Positions 25,901 to 38,910 of a DNA stretch of 64,000 bases are shown piece after piece (position 1 is the stretch's first letter; the number at the start of each line of letters is the position of its first letter). The translations under genes were made by a program, and so were the position numbers. The notes beneath the pieces were generated by a model, which made no database searches, was not told where the DNA came from, and saw nothing but the letters and a program-made list of their open reading frames with translations. This DNA is from Aphis gossypii (taxonomy: Eukaryota > Arthropoda > Insecta > Hemiptera > Aphididae): assembly GCF_020184175.1 (NCBI RefSeq), contig NC_065530.1, positions 68,797,260 through 68,861,259 of the forward strand, written 5' to 3'.

Positions 25901-28900
25901 AAAAATTAATGCTTTGGAGTTTATAGAATAAATCAATCATAGTAAATAACGTATGCAAAGCACATAAATAAGTAAATTATACAAAGAACAAAATAAATCC
26001 CTAGTTCTTTTTGTTACAAGGTGATTTATTATTTTGAGTATTTTAACAATATGGGTTGTTATTTACTGAAATAAATTACGTGATCATAGTCGACAACGGA
26101 TAAATAGCGCTAATAATATCGTTTTACTGACAAAAAAGATAGAAATGAACTTAAAATTGTTAACAATGTTACTAACAAAAAAACAAATGTATATGATATC
26201 TTAACTGATGTGCCGTTTTTAATGTATTAATTTATTTAAATTAAAACACTTTTAACGTTTCTTTAAGAACTAACTCATATTAATTTAATTTGTGATTATT
26301 GAAATTTGTTTTATTTTTATTATCCTTCATAAAGTTGGCAACATAACAATACTACCTATAGACACAATTGAAGTATAATCAACAACTTTGTTGGTAACTT
26401 GTTAGATATTGTTTAATTACTCCCTGATTTTGTTGGACTATATTTTCATCAATAGGGTTTTCTTAAGTTTATGTTTTAATAACTTTAGATGGAACCTCAT
26501 AATAAATTAATAAATACATAATAGGTATAATAATCATTATTAGTACTAAACAGTTTCATTATAATTAAAAAAAAAAGTATGTGAATCTTAATTAATTGAA
26601 ATTTTGTGCTATCACATATTATTATTTACTTAACTCAATTAAAATTTAACATAAATTAGTTCAGTGTACTTCATACAACTACTAATAGAAAAATAAATAA
26701 CTTATACTAATACAAATAAATTATGAAGTTTTTTTGTTAATAAAGGCTGAAACCGTATTTATTCAGAATTATATATAATGATTTATCGTTGAATTCAAAT
26801 TTAGCCCACCCGTGACAGTAACCAACTCATTATTCAATGACGAGGTATACATAAAACCTACTTCATGACTCTTGTTTTTTTTTTTTTTATCCCTACAATA
26901 ATATAATAAAATATAATAAATATATAATTTGTTTTATCACGAATTCAATAGATAATTGCTTTCTATTGTTAAGTTTTAAATGTATTAATTGTATCATATT
27001 ATAATTAATCTTTTTGTATATCAAATTCTTATGTACGAAAAGTATATTTTGATAAAATATTCTAATCAATTGAATATTATATTATTTTATTAAATCATAT
27101 AATTTATTAGTATTGTTTTCTTTAATAATGTTAAGTTATTATCTTAAAACCATTACAAGGTATAAATAAAATATCCCATCTGTAATAGAACAATCTATTT
27201 ATATAAAATAATATGTTTTTCAAAACAATATTTAAAATGTTTTTTATGAATAAGAGAAACTTTTTCATTTGTTTAACTCGTTATAAATACAACTTATGTG
27301 TTATATGTTTGAAATACGTATAATTTTGAATAATAAAAAATGTACTAAATGCATTTATTTACTTAATTTAGCATAGTAACTTTTGACTTGGTAATATTAT
27401 GAACATTTTGTCATATTATATCGGTTACTCTTTCAATGCAAGGTAAGAAATTTTATGGAAAAGCATATTATTATTAGACTTTAAAAGTTATAGTTGACGA
27501 ATATTATATGTATATTTTGTATCTTATATTCAATATAGCAATTTAAAAGTTGACAAATATGAAAATGTAAATTAAATTTTATAATATTGAAAAATTATAT
27601 ATTTTTAGACATCATATAGTTTGAGTCTAATTATTTTTGCCATAGTTTTGCCAATGTTTAAAACTATAATATAATAATTTATATTTATTTTCAATTATTT
27701 GTTCATGTAATATAATATGGCAATAAATTGTTTTAATTTTCATAAATTAAGTTGAATTACCTTCGAAAAAAAAAACCAAAAAAACATTTATAAAAACGTT
27801 GCAGATAGAAGTGATAGTAGGTGCACAAATACATTATCATTCATTACGTTTCGTTTCTCTGAAAACAATGGTATCTACCTTTGACACAACTATTGTATGA
27901 AATCGAATTATCATCATCAGGAATTGCCCACTCTCTATATCTCTACTCTCCTATACATTTCTCTCGGTCGTCTTGATGTCCTATTAAATTGTATAATACG
28001 AAAATGCGATCACATTTAGCCTGAGAACTCGGATCCAATGTAATGGAAATGCCGAACAGACTCGAATTACTCAGCTCTCGTTGTTTTATAGTTAAGCTAA
28101 TCAGCAATCTGTGTGTGAGTATTTTTCTATATATACCTGGGGTATACCTTATATATATATATATATACAAGTGTAAGGTACGTACTTCTACTTACACTAA
28201 TGGGTAGATAAAGTCAATTTGCTATTCGCTTGAACCCAGTGTATAAAGACGTGACCACGTTTGATAAAATAAATTTTTTGTAGAAAAGATGTTCTAACAA
28301 CTTATTCAGTAGAAGGAACGAAGATTGTAGTAAGCATAAAATATATTATATTATTCTCGGTTTTGGTGTTTGAAAGTAGAAGCGGTTCGATGTGCTTTTC
28401 AAAATTACTCTATTTATAGTGCTACGCATCTTAATAATTATTTAAAGATAAACAATTTTCCGTGAAGTTGTAGCCAAAATTTAACCATCGTTATGTCAAA
28501 TTACAATTTAAAACGTTGGATTAAATAACTCCAGAGTGAACATATTTTTGAAAACAAATAAAAGTTCTTTTGAATATAATTACAAAATATTATAATAAAT
28601 CTAAAACGTAATTTATACCACTATGTAATATCGTGGTTTAATTATCACAACGGCTGTTGTTTACGACGTGACACAACACGCATATTGCATAGATTCAGTG
28701 CAGGATAACGAACAGCTATACCAGCTGATAATGTATGCGGATTAGCGTTTCATATTATAATGGTTTTCTACAAACATTTTTAAACTCAGGTTAGGCGTCA
28801 GTATACTCGTATTATCAGGTTATTATAGAAAGTCCCTTGGTATATATGTTATAATATTAACTATATATTATTCATTTTTTTATCCAGGCTTAAGTCTTAA

Positions 28901-29450
28901 GTTAATTCACAAATAATTAGTCGAGGTGAGTTTAAAATGTGATACTAGAATAAACGCAGGTTTCATATGATTCACATAATCCGTTATTGACAACTGAGAG
29001 TTAATAACCAATATAATATTCATTTATTGAAATCGCCAATTTTAAGTGAGTGGAAAATATTTATATTGTGCCCGTTGTGTAATTATTATAAGTTATTTAA
29101 CAATAAATTATACTTTTCTAATTATTATTATTTTTTAATTTGATAATTAAGACTTTAATAACAAGGGTTAGCCATTAGATATTACATATTAACTATGTTA
29201 GGTGTTAGATAAAAAATAATATTACATAATATTACATACTATATACTATATAGTATGTATATAGGTTGAGTTAAATTTAAAATTACAATTTACTTATATA
29301 GTACTTGTGCTGTTTAAGAATGTGATAATTTTATAAGTTAAGCTTTCATCAAGAGCTTCCATTATGTTGGGTGACATGTTCAGGTCAGTGCGTATTGAGA
29401 TGTATTGTGTACACTGCTCCACTATGTGTTTGATGGTTAAAGTTCTGAAT
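22911..29450. other. AT-rich non-coding region with simple repeats
   Basis: No gene supported. It includes a 26-nt A run at 23628-23653, a (TA)n run at about 28149-28167, and a perfect 25-nt palindrome at 29234-29258. A less AT-rich stretch at 27880-28130 was read in all frames without finding a domain. Confidence 0.55.
26755..26870 (+). repeat. Fragment of dispersed aphid-type repeat (shared with 32815-32960)
   Basis: The sequence around TTGAATTCAAATTTAGCCCA and the following ACAGTAACC matches, with gaps, the block at 32840-32920 (TTGAGTTCAAATTTGACG, then TTCAGTAACC). Both follow a TCAGAAT word at comparable distance. I take these to be two copies of one dispersed non-coding repeat. Confidence 0.5.
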
Positions 29451-29500
29451 CAGAGGTTCTCAAACTTTTTTTTTGCGTAACACCCATGGTAAGTATTACG
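29451..29500. mobile_element. hAT-like terminal inverted repeat (single end)
   Basis: The motif CAGAGGTTCTCAAACTTTTT at 29451 followed by TTTGCG..CACCCATGG closely resembles the termini of hAT transposons and their MITEs (CAG.GGTTCTCAAAC). The matching inverted end was not found downstream, so the element is truncated or its far end has decayed. No transposase is seen here. Confidence 0.45.
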
Positions 29501-31029
29501 CATCAGTTATGTACCACTAATAAGTAATCACTGAAAATAGAACTGTTCAATATTTTTAAACATTTATATTAAAAAGAATAGGAAGCATGTTAATAAATAA
29601 TATTTACACAAAATATAATACTATTAGATTTTCCATGTGCAAACCAATGATATATAACCATATTATACAATCCTACATTTTAGATATACAGGACATTTTT
29701 TTGATCGAAAATAATTAAAGTGTTGTATAATATTATACATGTAGCTCTATCAAGATAACTCTCTATTTTATTGCTATTAATATACGGACAACTCGGGAGC
29801 TTAAATTATAATAACTTAAAAATGTGTTAAGCAATAGATTAATAGAAAACTACATGTTATGATTTACGTATAACGTTGCAAGTACTAGACGACTGTGGTA
29901 AATATTTAAACATTAAGAATATTATAACGCTCTCTTTATTTTTATTAATTACACATAATATGATTAATTACTCAGAATAATGTTGTTGTGCAAACGTACA
30001 ACGATAATGTTGAATATGATTAAAATTATTAATACTCGGTATACATTTAAAAGGTTATAAATACCTATCATTATTTTTACAAAGTTATTTAGTGAATATA
30101 AAAGTGAAATAAAAATATGTTATAAGAAAACAACATGTTGTAATTTACCAATATATTTGATCAAATTCAAAACTCATTGTGTAATAAATAAACCACACAA
30201 TCATATATGTCATGGACCAAGTTCAATTCAATTCAAATAAACTAACAGTTAGTTAACAGGGTTATTAATGACTTATATAATGTATAGGTTCTACCTAAAC
30301 TACCTAAACTTTGTTAACCATTATATTATAACATATGAAAGCCTAAGCCAAAAAGGTTACTGACAAGGTGACTTGTGATTATTTTAATTTTAAATATCAC
30401 AATATAATATAATAGGTATACGATTTTGGTTAAGTGTAAAAATTATAATTTAAATAAAAAATATTTATTATCAGGATATATAATAATATATTTGATTCTT
30501 AGCAGCCCAATAAATGTATTGATTTTACAATGATATATATTTTCTTTTTTTTTTCTGTCCATCATAAGCTTGTAAGACAGTAAAAATACTTTGAATTCTT
30601 ATCTTTGGTAGGTAGTGATTTCTAGTATAAAATTGGAACTATTTAGTACTTCTTGAAGTATAGTTAAAAATGTTTCAATAATTTTCTTATTAATCGGAAA
30701 AAATAAATAAATGAAATAAAAATGGGAATTTTTATGCAAAAACAATATTTTACAAAATTGATTTTCTACTTATGGTATAATTTTTAAAAAACTTCAACTG
30801 TTTTTAAGCTATTTATGAACAATTTAAAGTTTCATTTTTTTTTTCAAACTTTAATAAAAAATTATAACAAATAAGAATTTCTTCCTTTTTTGAAAAAAAT
30901 TAAAATACTATCTTAGATCGTTTTCTTCAACATAAAACGTGATTTTGATAAAGTATGGTATCAAGGCCAACTTAACAAAAAAAAAAAAAGATTCTTCCAG
31001 TACCACTTTATTTAATAATTAAATCATAT
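29501..31029. other. AT-rich non-coding region
   Basis: No gene supported. The block at about 30660-30960 is made of poly-A/T-rich words and resembles the dispersed repeats described at 32420-32960. Confidence 0.5.
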
Positions 31030-31915
31030 CTTTTGAATCATACACTTGTCACCAGACAAAGAAATGCATTCTCCCCCTACTTAAAAGTAAAGCAAAAGTC
31101 CCTTAAGGAAATGATTTGAACAACATCTGTGACCTTTACTACACATTCACTGCAGACATACTAAATGCTGATTATATTTCAATCGCCAAAGTTGTAAATA
31201 GCTCAGCAATATTAGCTATTAAGTGAATATATTTGTAACATTGTAGTATTCTTTAATCTCTAATCACATCCTATCAAAATAGAAAAATGTCATCCAATTG
31301 GAAAACCAAAATTAACATTGAAAAGTTCTGCCATGTTCTTTATTACGCCTTAAAAAGAGAAATATCACCTGTCTTCACTTTGAAAGAAAATTACTCTAAC
31401 TTAAACCTAAATATTTTAATATTTGTGCCTGATATTTGACAAATATTTTACTAGGGTCTTACATTTAAACTCAAATAAAAAAAAAAAAAAACATAACAGT
31501 AGAGTCAGTAGTTTATACCTATTCCACCCAGTTCATCCTATTCTTAAATCAAATAAAATAATAAAATAATTATTTACAACTCAATGTTAAGGCCCACTTG
31601 GGCTTATAAAATACAGATATTAGATTGTGTCAAAACATCTCCAACAAAAACATTTCAAGCTTTTCAATTACTCTCCGTTCACTTACTTCTGCACCTTGAT
31701 AGTTGGTATATTTCTAACGATTCGATCCACGATGACCTTATCATTGAAACTGTTAACACAGTTGCATCTGACCATTAAAAAAATGCCACTCCAAACTAGC
31801 CACTCATGCCAACCCACTTATAATCATTCAAGACTGATACAACTTGACAGAAATCCCCCCCCCCACCCCGTCGGTTAAAAAGACGCTGATACAGGGATTT
31901 GTTAAATCCCTAACT
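31030..31915 (+). pseudogene. 5'-truncated, decayed Jockey-type LINE reverse transcriptase
   Basis: Plus-strand text in shifting frames follows the C-terminal half of a Jockey-clade reverse transcriptase. Seen in order are a KVP*GNDL stretch (the place of GVPQGSDL) with YYTFTADI (about 31090-31165), then the ruined catalytic area, NWKTKIN and TLKENYSNLNLN (about 31300-31420), and IIIYNSMLRPTWAYKIQILD (about 31565-31630). After these come TFQAFQ, SWYISND, IHDDLIIETVNTVA (to about 31775) and PPPPRRLKRR (about 31860-31885). The order and the LLRPTW.Y and NPPRRLKR motifs are typical of Jockey elements. Many stops and frameshifts and a C-homopolymer at 31855-31864 show it is dead. The endonuclease and the N-terminal reverse transcriptase half are missing. 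Confidence 0.8.
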
Positions 31916-33829
31916 ATAATGCCTCCTCAAAGTTCATTCACTAAAAAGCTTCAACTTATCATACTATATCATAATTTAAATATTCTCCATATAAATATAT
32001 AATTTAATATCTTATTTGATCATTATACATACAATACAGATCGTTACATTTTCTATTTTAATAAAAAAAATATATCAATGAAAATGTTTTGCTTGCCAAA
32101 AACCTTCAAAATATTATACGATATTACTCATAAATCATTATTAATATCAATTTTAAAAAAGTTCTGGGTAAATACAGAGGTTTTAGTAAATGTCTGAAAT
32201 TAGAATTTTAGAGAATTTTGTTGAAATTCCAAAAGTGAATAAATGATTGTACTTAAATTCGTTAAATATTATATTTACGGAGCGTTGAATATATTGCTTT
32301 TAGAATGTGTGTTCGTTTTATATCAGTATACGATAAGTAGTTGATAAATTTTTCAATTTTCAACTTAAATGGTGGTTTCAAATAGAATATTTAATCTAGT
32401 TTGTACGTAAAAAATGCCCACTATTATTTTTTACAATGAAAAAAAAAATAATTAAGAAAAACAGTACATTTTTACGCAAATGTAATTTTTGAAAAAAATA
32501 ATTTTGTTTTTTTGGTGTAACTCAAAAAAAATATATCATAGATACTTTAAATGTTCAGTAAATGTTCATATTATTTATAATACAATTTTAAAAATAATAA
32601 CTTTAATTAAAAATACTTTTTTTTTTTGAGATATTCATAGGCATGAGAAATTGTCGATATTTTTTAGTTTTTTTTCTATACATTTTTAAAAACAATTATT
32701 TTTATTTTATAGACATTTTAAGTATAAATTATATCTTTAAATGACAAATATTGATGTTAATTATTTTGTTACAATTTAAATACACTATATTCTTGAAGAC
32801 TGAAAACTTTTATGTACAATTTATATACCAACTCTACTCAGAATCATTTTTTGTATTCAATGAAATATCATTGAGTTCAAATTTGACGTATACATTTCAG
32901 TAACCTAGGTACTCAACACCAGCAGACTGGTGGAGACACAACAAAGTGGTACCCACTTGTACATCTATGTTTTTTCAATTATTACCGTTAACGTTTTCAT
33001 ATTAAGTATACGTTCATATATCTCCATTATAACAAGAAACATATATTCGCAGTGCCATGTAGACTAAATCAATATAATCAAAAAAATTTCCAATAATAAT
33101 ATTAAATTTATAATATTATACTATTTATGTTGAATTCAAATTCCAAAAATACATTAAAATTGAATATGGTGTTAATTAAATGGTGCAGAACTTTAACAGT
33201 AGGCCCTTTATATCCGTGATGAATGTATACTAACTTATGGCGTTAGTAGTCACTAAATTGGATGTATTATGCTATAATTATCGCTACTTATATATGCAAA
33301 TGTATGGCGCATCATATATCATATATCGTTTAAAATAAAAAAATAATTATAATTTGACCTAGTTAGAAAGGAAAAACAATATCAATGAAACTGTTAAATT
33401 CCCTAATGTTTACAAAAACGTTGTTTACATTTTTTAAAACACTATTCGTGCACGTGCAAGTAATACATTTTTTATAATGTGTACATTTTTTTAATTTTAA
33501 AAACAGTTGAATTATCGTATGTTGTCATTGTACATAGTGCTATAGTTCCAACCACTATAATATAGTATTATGTCATTTGGTGCAATCAATATTATATGGC
33601 TACTGCAACAATGCCATTAGTATTAAAAACAGATTTGATCCGTTCATAAATTGTATTACTTAATTTTAATATAATATTATAGGCTATTTTTATTATATTA
33701 AATTACATAATTTATTATCAATAGTAATAGATATAAATATAATAGTAATGAAAAATAATATGTTGATAGGTTTTCATTGATTTTCGTTTTATAAACAATT
33801 AATGGTCAGTTATAACTTATAAGTAATCA
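31916..33829. other. Non-coding region containing a dispersed repeat copy
   Basis: No gene. The part from about 32420 to 32960 looks like a non-coding dispersed repeat. It includes GGTGTAACTCAAAAAAAATA near 32514, and the TTGAGTTCAAATTTGACG block shared with 26755-26870. Confidence 0.5.
32420..32960 (+). repeat. Dispersed AT-rich repeat copy
   Basis: It contains the characteristic run GTGTAACTCAAAAAAAATA (about 32515) and, further on, ACTCAGAATC then CATTGAGTTCAAATTTGACG (about 32836-32890) and AGTAACCTAGGTACTCAACA. The second half corresponds to 26755-26870. No coding capacity was seen. The boundaries are approximate. Confidence 0.5.
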
Positions 33830-34650
33830 GCTTGTCGCACCGAGTGCCGCTGTGTTAAGGCGAAGTGTATTTACACTCACACACATATACGAGAGTATAT
33901 GATACACGTCTGTATGTGGGTACAGTTACACCGTCTCATCTAAACACACAAATATCACTTATGATTAAAATATATAATAAGTAAAATTGTATGTATAAAA
34001 TGGTTGGAGGACGAATCTAACACTCTTTTTGTTGTTGAAACCTTTCGGGCTCAAACCCTATGTATTTGAGAATCCTATTTTCGTGCATGTTCAGCATTAA
34101 ATACATACATTTATATCAAATCATAATATTGTAAATGTAGTATGTAGAATGTATTTAAACATAATTGTTCGATTAAACTGCTAGCAAGTTCCTAAGGGAT
34201 AATATCCTAATCGTCTATCGATCTAACGCCTATCGGATTCGAGGTATCACCGCACGTCGAAATATTCCTCATTGCGATTCATCACAACTCGACAACGGAA
34301 AACAATTAATTACGTAAATCAAAATACCGTCGGGATGTAAGACAGATAAATTATATATATGTACCTACCAGTCGTAATTGAAATCAAATATTTTGGACGG
34401 CTTCAATATAATCGTTTCTCGTTCTCGAAAACCATTGGGGGAGATAATGAGAACGTCTGAAACCATCCATTGCCGCTTCGGTGAAGTCCGCGCCGATAGG
34501 TATGCCGTGATGTCATCGAGACGGATTTCGCTCATCTATTGACTGCGTGCTAACCGGACGATTTAAACATCCATAACGATTCACGGTGACCTCCGTTTAT
34601 TCGATATAACAGGAAATATAAAAATAGTATAGAAAAAACCACCGCAGACA
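33830..34650. promoter_or_regulatory. GC-richer patches, possible regulatory or untranslated exon DNA
   Basis: Two less AT-rich patches (about 33835-33950 and 34180-34640) stand out from flanking DNA and carry many CpGs. In the second, GAAGTCCGCGCCGATAGG and GATGTCATCGAGACGG are visible. No domain was recognised in any frame. They could be a 5' UTR/promoter of the downstream plus-strand receptor gene, which is conjecture. Confidence 0.25.
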
Positions 34651-37600
34651 TTACTCTGAGTACCTAAACTGTCGTTACCGTCTGATCTCGTCATATATTT
34701 TTCAAACGGGATTTCTTATGTACTATTAAATCGGTTTGTTCGAATTGAAATGCTAATGCTGCAATAAAATAGACAACTTGCAAGAAGCGTTGCTAACACA
34801 TAATAATATGATCTCGAAGTAGTATTCGAAACACGTATTTGGCTCCGACAAATTTTAAATTATTACTATTATTATAACAATATCAAGTTAGGTTTTAACA
34901 ATATTAACACATAATGATGAAGGCCACTACAAGTAAAAACCTTTCTAACAATAAACCAACATCCATATGAAAGCAAAGTGAGCTTTACGTAGTTATCTTG
35001 TGTAAATATAATATATTATAGGTATAGGTATATTATTTGCTGAGAAAAATAAGAAAAAACGTATTGCTTCAAATATTGTTATAAATTTGTTTGAATGTGA
35101 CAACAACGTTTTTCACATGTGATAAATTATTTAATTTCTATATATATTTTAATCCAACTTTATTCATACTATATATAAACATATTATAAGACTGAATGTT
35201 TTTTGAACATTTCATATTATAAAATAAAATTATATTTACAAAATTCAACCATTTATTCTAAGTATACGTTTTATAATAAACTATATAGTATATTATATTA
35301 TTATATAACAATGACATGCAGCTTGTACATTTTTTCAGTTAGTTATTATATTCGTGAAATCAAATAAAAAATAATTTTTGGGATCACTATTTTATTCTTA
35401 TTTTTTTAGAGAACTCGATGAGATTACAACTCTTTAAAACATACTGAAACATATAGTTTACTTTTCTTTCATTTTTATTACGAATATTACGATTTCATTT
35501 TAAAAATGTACAAAACGATGCTTTTGGGTACTTTTTCTGAAAAGTTACATTAAGTAGCTTAACGGATTCATCTGACATGATTATAACGGTTAAAATTACA
35601 TGCCCGTGATTTGTGGCTCATACTTTGGTTTTTATCATTTCTTATTATACGGGGTCCTTTCACCTTTGTATTAATATTCCTTACAAGAAGATGATGTCTG
35701 TTTTCGAAAAATTGTATACAATCTCAGCATTTTTTCGTATAGGTACATAAAAATATCCCTTAAGGTTTAGTTACCTATTCATATAATAGATTTTTTTACA
35801 CAAGTCGTTTTTTTAACTTTTTGGGGGAGCTCGAAAAGCTAGTAATAATATGTATTTATGCATTTTTACTCCTACTGATAGAACACACGACGTCACCAGC
35901 CGAGTTTAAGATTCACTTTTTTATTTATATAGAAAATAGTAAAAAATTATATTGATGTGATACTATTGTACATTTTTCCTATGATCGATATATCTTATAT
36001 TATGTATTCTTAGTATAAGTAAACATAAATTTGAATGTAGTGAAATACATTTTGTACTGTATATTAATTGTATGAATGATTCCTATAACACACACCCTGA
36101 CGTAATTCTATTAAATTATTGATTCCTATCGGAATAGGTAGTATTGAAATATTTAGGTAACCAATTAAAACATGTTTGATTGAATAATAATAAATAACAT
36201 AATATATTTATTTACTAAATCATATATTAACTAAAAAAAAAAAATGGCTGTTTGTATTCACCTAACAGTTAACTAATATGTTCACAAACTACATACAAAT
36301 ACCTTCGCGTTCAGTCAGGTCTTTATTTATGTTATTAATTATTTTAGTAAACTATAGTATTTACTCGAACATTGTTTAAATTTATTTCAACAATTGATTT
36401 TATATGATTTATTTCACTCAAGAAACTGTGAAATATACACTACACTTTGTTACATATTACAAATATTATGTACTTCAATAATTACAACGATTTTATATTA
36501 GTATATTCAATTCACGGAAAAAAAAGTATTAACGTTGATATGGTAAATCATTTTTGGACAGCAGCTGGATTGTTTTAAAATTGTTGTAAATAATTACACT
36601 CTAACTGCACATATATTCTTGAATAGGGGTTTTGTTTTTAATAATATTGAACTGGAATATCGAATATAATATTCATTCTACAATTATCTACATGTATAAT
36701 TTTGAGTTATGGAGTCAACATCAGCTAATTATTTTTCAATAATTAAGGTTAAAGTACGCATCCAATAAAGAAATAATTACATATTGTATGTATAATATTA
36801 TATATAATATAATATTAATAATTTAATCATCGTTCATCACGATTATAATTTTAATTTTAATTTTTGTAGTCTCCGCATTTAATTCCTTTTTTTTTTAAGA
36901 AATCCATGTTCCAATATTTTTTTATGTTTGAAATATAGGCCCTCCAATTAATTTTTATTATTGAAAAATCGTATACTTGCAATTAAACCTTTCTAAATGA
37001 TTGTAAAACAAAAAATATAAAAAATATAAAAATAATCAATAAAAAGTAATCTAAAGTATTTTATATTTGGCAGTTACTATTTAACCAACAACTGACAAGT
37101 ACAGAATTTTTATACAAGATTAATTGAAAACAAGGGAATAATTTAATAAAACTACAAGCTTTTAAACATATTATATTATGTTATCGATATAACTATTAAC
37201 TATGTACTGGGATTCATGTCAAACACGTTTATACTATTAATTTGAGTATGTCAATCATTAAAGTTAAACGTTTTTTATAGAGATAATTTTTTTCCTCTTT
37301 TGAAATTTCTCTTTGTACCGTGACAGCATCTTCCATTTTTACTTTAACGATAAATGAGGGAAAATTCAGTTAAGGTGTCGTTGTAGCCTGTAGGAAACTA
37401 GGAAGAGACCAACGACTGTCATGATTTTAATTTAATTTTCGACCATTGTATTCTACAAAATCAAGTTTTAAGTGCACGAGTCAATATAAAGATATTGTAC
37501 CTTTATTGCACAGCTATGGGTAATAAATGTACTATGCTATTCAGTATTTTAATATTTTTGTTTAGTGTGTACATTTAAGTTTACAAATCTATATAGTTTT

Positions 37601-37999
37601 AAACATAACATTTATTTATAAAATGTAGATAATGAAAATGTTATTATTAAAAATGTACAAGTAGACGATTTTATCAAATTAAAAAAAAAAAAAAATCGAA
37701 AATAAACTATTTTTATTGTTTTTATTTTAAATTATATTAATTTTTTTTTAAAGAATACGGTCTGTTATTTAATAGTTGTTATGTGTAACGATTTGTTGAG
37801 TATAATACTACATTAGAGAAGTGTTAAATTTGAATCCAATGATAAATAATTCTAAATACTTTAGATACTAATTGAAGACTTTCTGTAAGGCTGTGTATTT
37901 TATATTTACTATGGACTTGCATTGCTGTTAGTTATTTTAGATACTGATTAAACGAGTAGAGGAATGCATGTATTGGTTTTGAAATATTTTTTTCGATAT
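34651..37999. other. AT-rich non-coding region
   Basis: No gene, RNA or transposon domain supported. It contains poly-A/T tracts, for example at about 37681-37695. Confidence 0.55.
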
Positions 38000-38910
38000 T
38001 TTTTTTTAAATTTAATTTTGTGTTTGTCATCACCTTAATATAATAACTTGTACTATTGTACTTGAACACATACTCAAAATAAATTACAATTTTCTTGACA
38101 TAAATTTTCATTTATTTTTGTCAAAATCTCATCTATAGATCGCTATCAATAATGTTTTCGAACTATAATTAAATATTGATTTCGTTATTATTGCTTGATT
38201 AGAATTTTTAAAACTAGAAATTCAAGTGACAATAAAAGAAAATTTAATTTTTTGTTTCAGAATATATTATCTATAAACACAATTCTATATTTTTTTAAAT
38301 CATTTATCAATTATAATTGAAGATTTTATAATTTTGTTAAATACAAAAAAATTGTCAATTTGTATATATTTGAACAAAATCTAAAAAAATTCAGATTTAA
38401 AATGTCTACAAATAGATTAAAAATAGTGAAAGTACCTAGGTATTTAAAAATATTATTGTTTTTAACAGATATAATATACATGTAAATGTTTTGTGAAAAT
38501 ATTAAATAAATAACGGTTTTTCATTTTTGAGTTAAGTTGAAGAAATATATAATAGATTTTGACTAATACTTATTAGTTTAGTGTAAAAATTTCTATTTTT
38601 CCTTTTTTTTTCAACAGTAATTTTGTAATGTATTCGGTATTTTTACATTTAAGTTATTGACCCCAAAATACCAATTAGATCTAATTTACTACTAAAAATC
38701 ACTTCAAAAACTGAAAATATAATCATTATCACAACCTTAAATAGTAACGGAAGACAAAAAATCAAAAATAAATTATAAATAATAATAATAATAAAATTCC
38801 ACACCATTCTTAAATTAATATATTCATTGCTACGCTTGCAGAATCTAAAACATATTATAATAAATTTTATAAATATTTTTATAACATTTTTTTTCATATA
38901 ATACTCAATC
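38000..38910 (+). repeat. Dispersed AT-rich repeat, copy A
   Basis: The segment CAATTAGATCTAATTTACTA, then AAAATCACTTC (about 38670-38708), and the later ATATATTCATTGCTACGC (about 38817-38836) recur in the same order and orientation at 45205-45325. Upstream AT-rich text is similar but less alignable. The minus-strand 87-codon open frame in this copy is a low-complexity by-product. Outer boundaries are approximate. Confidence 0.55.
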
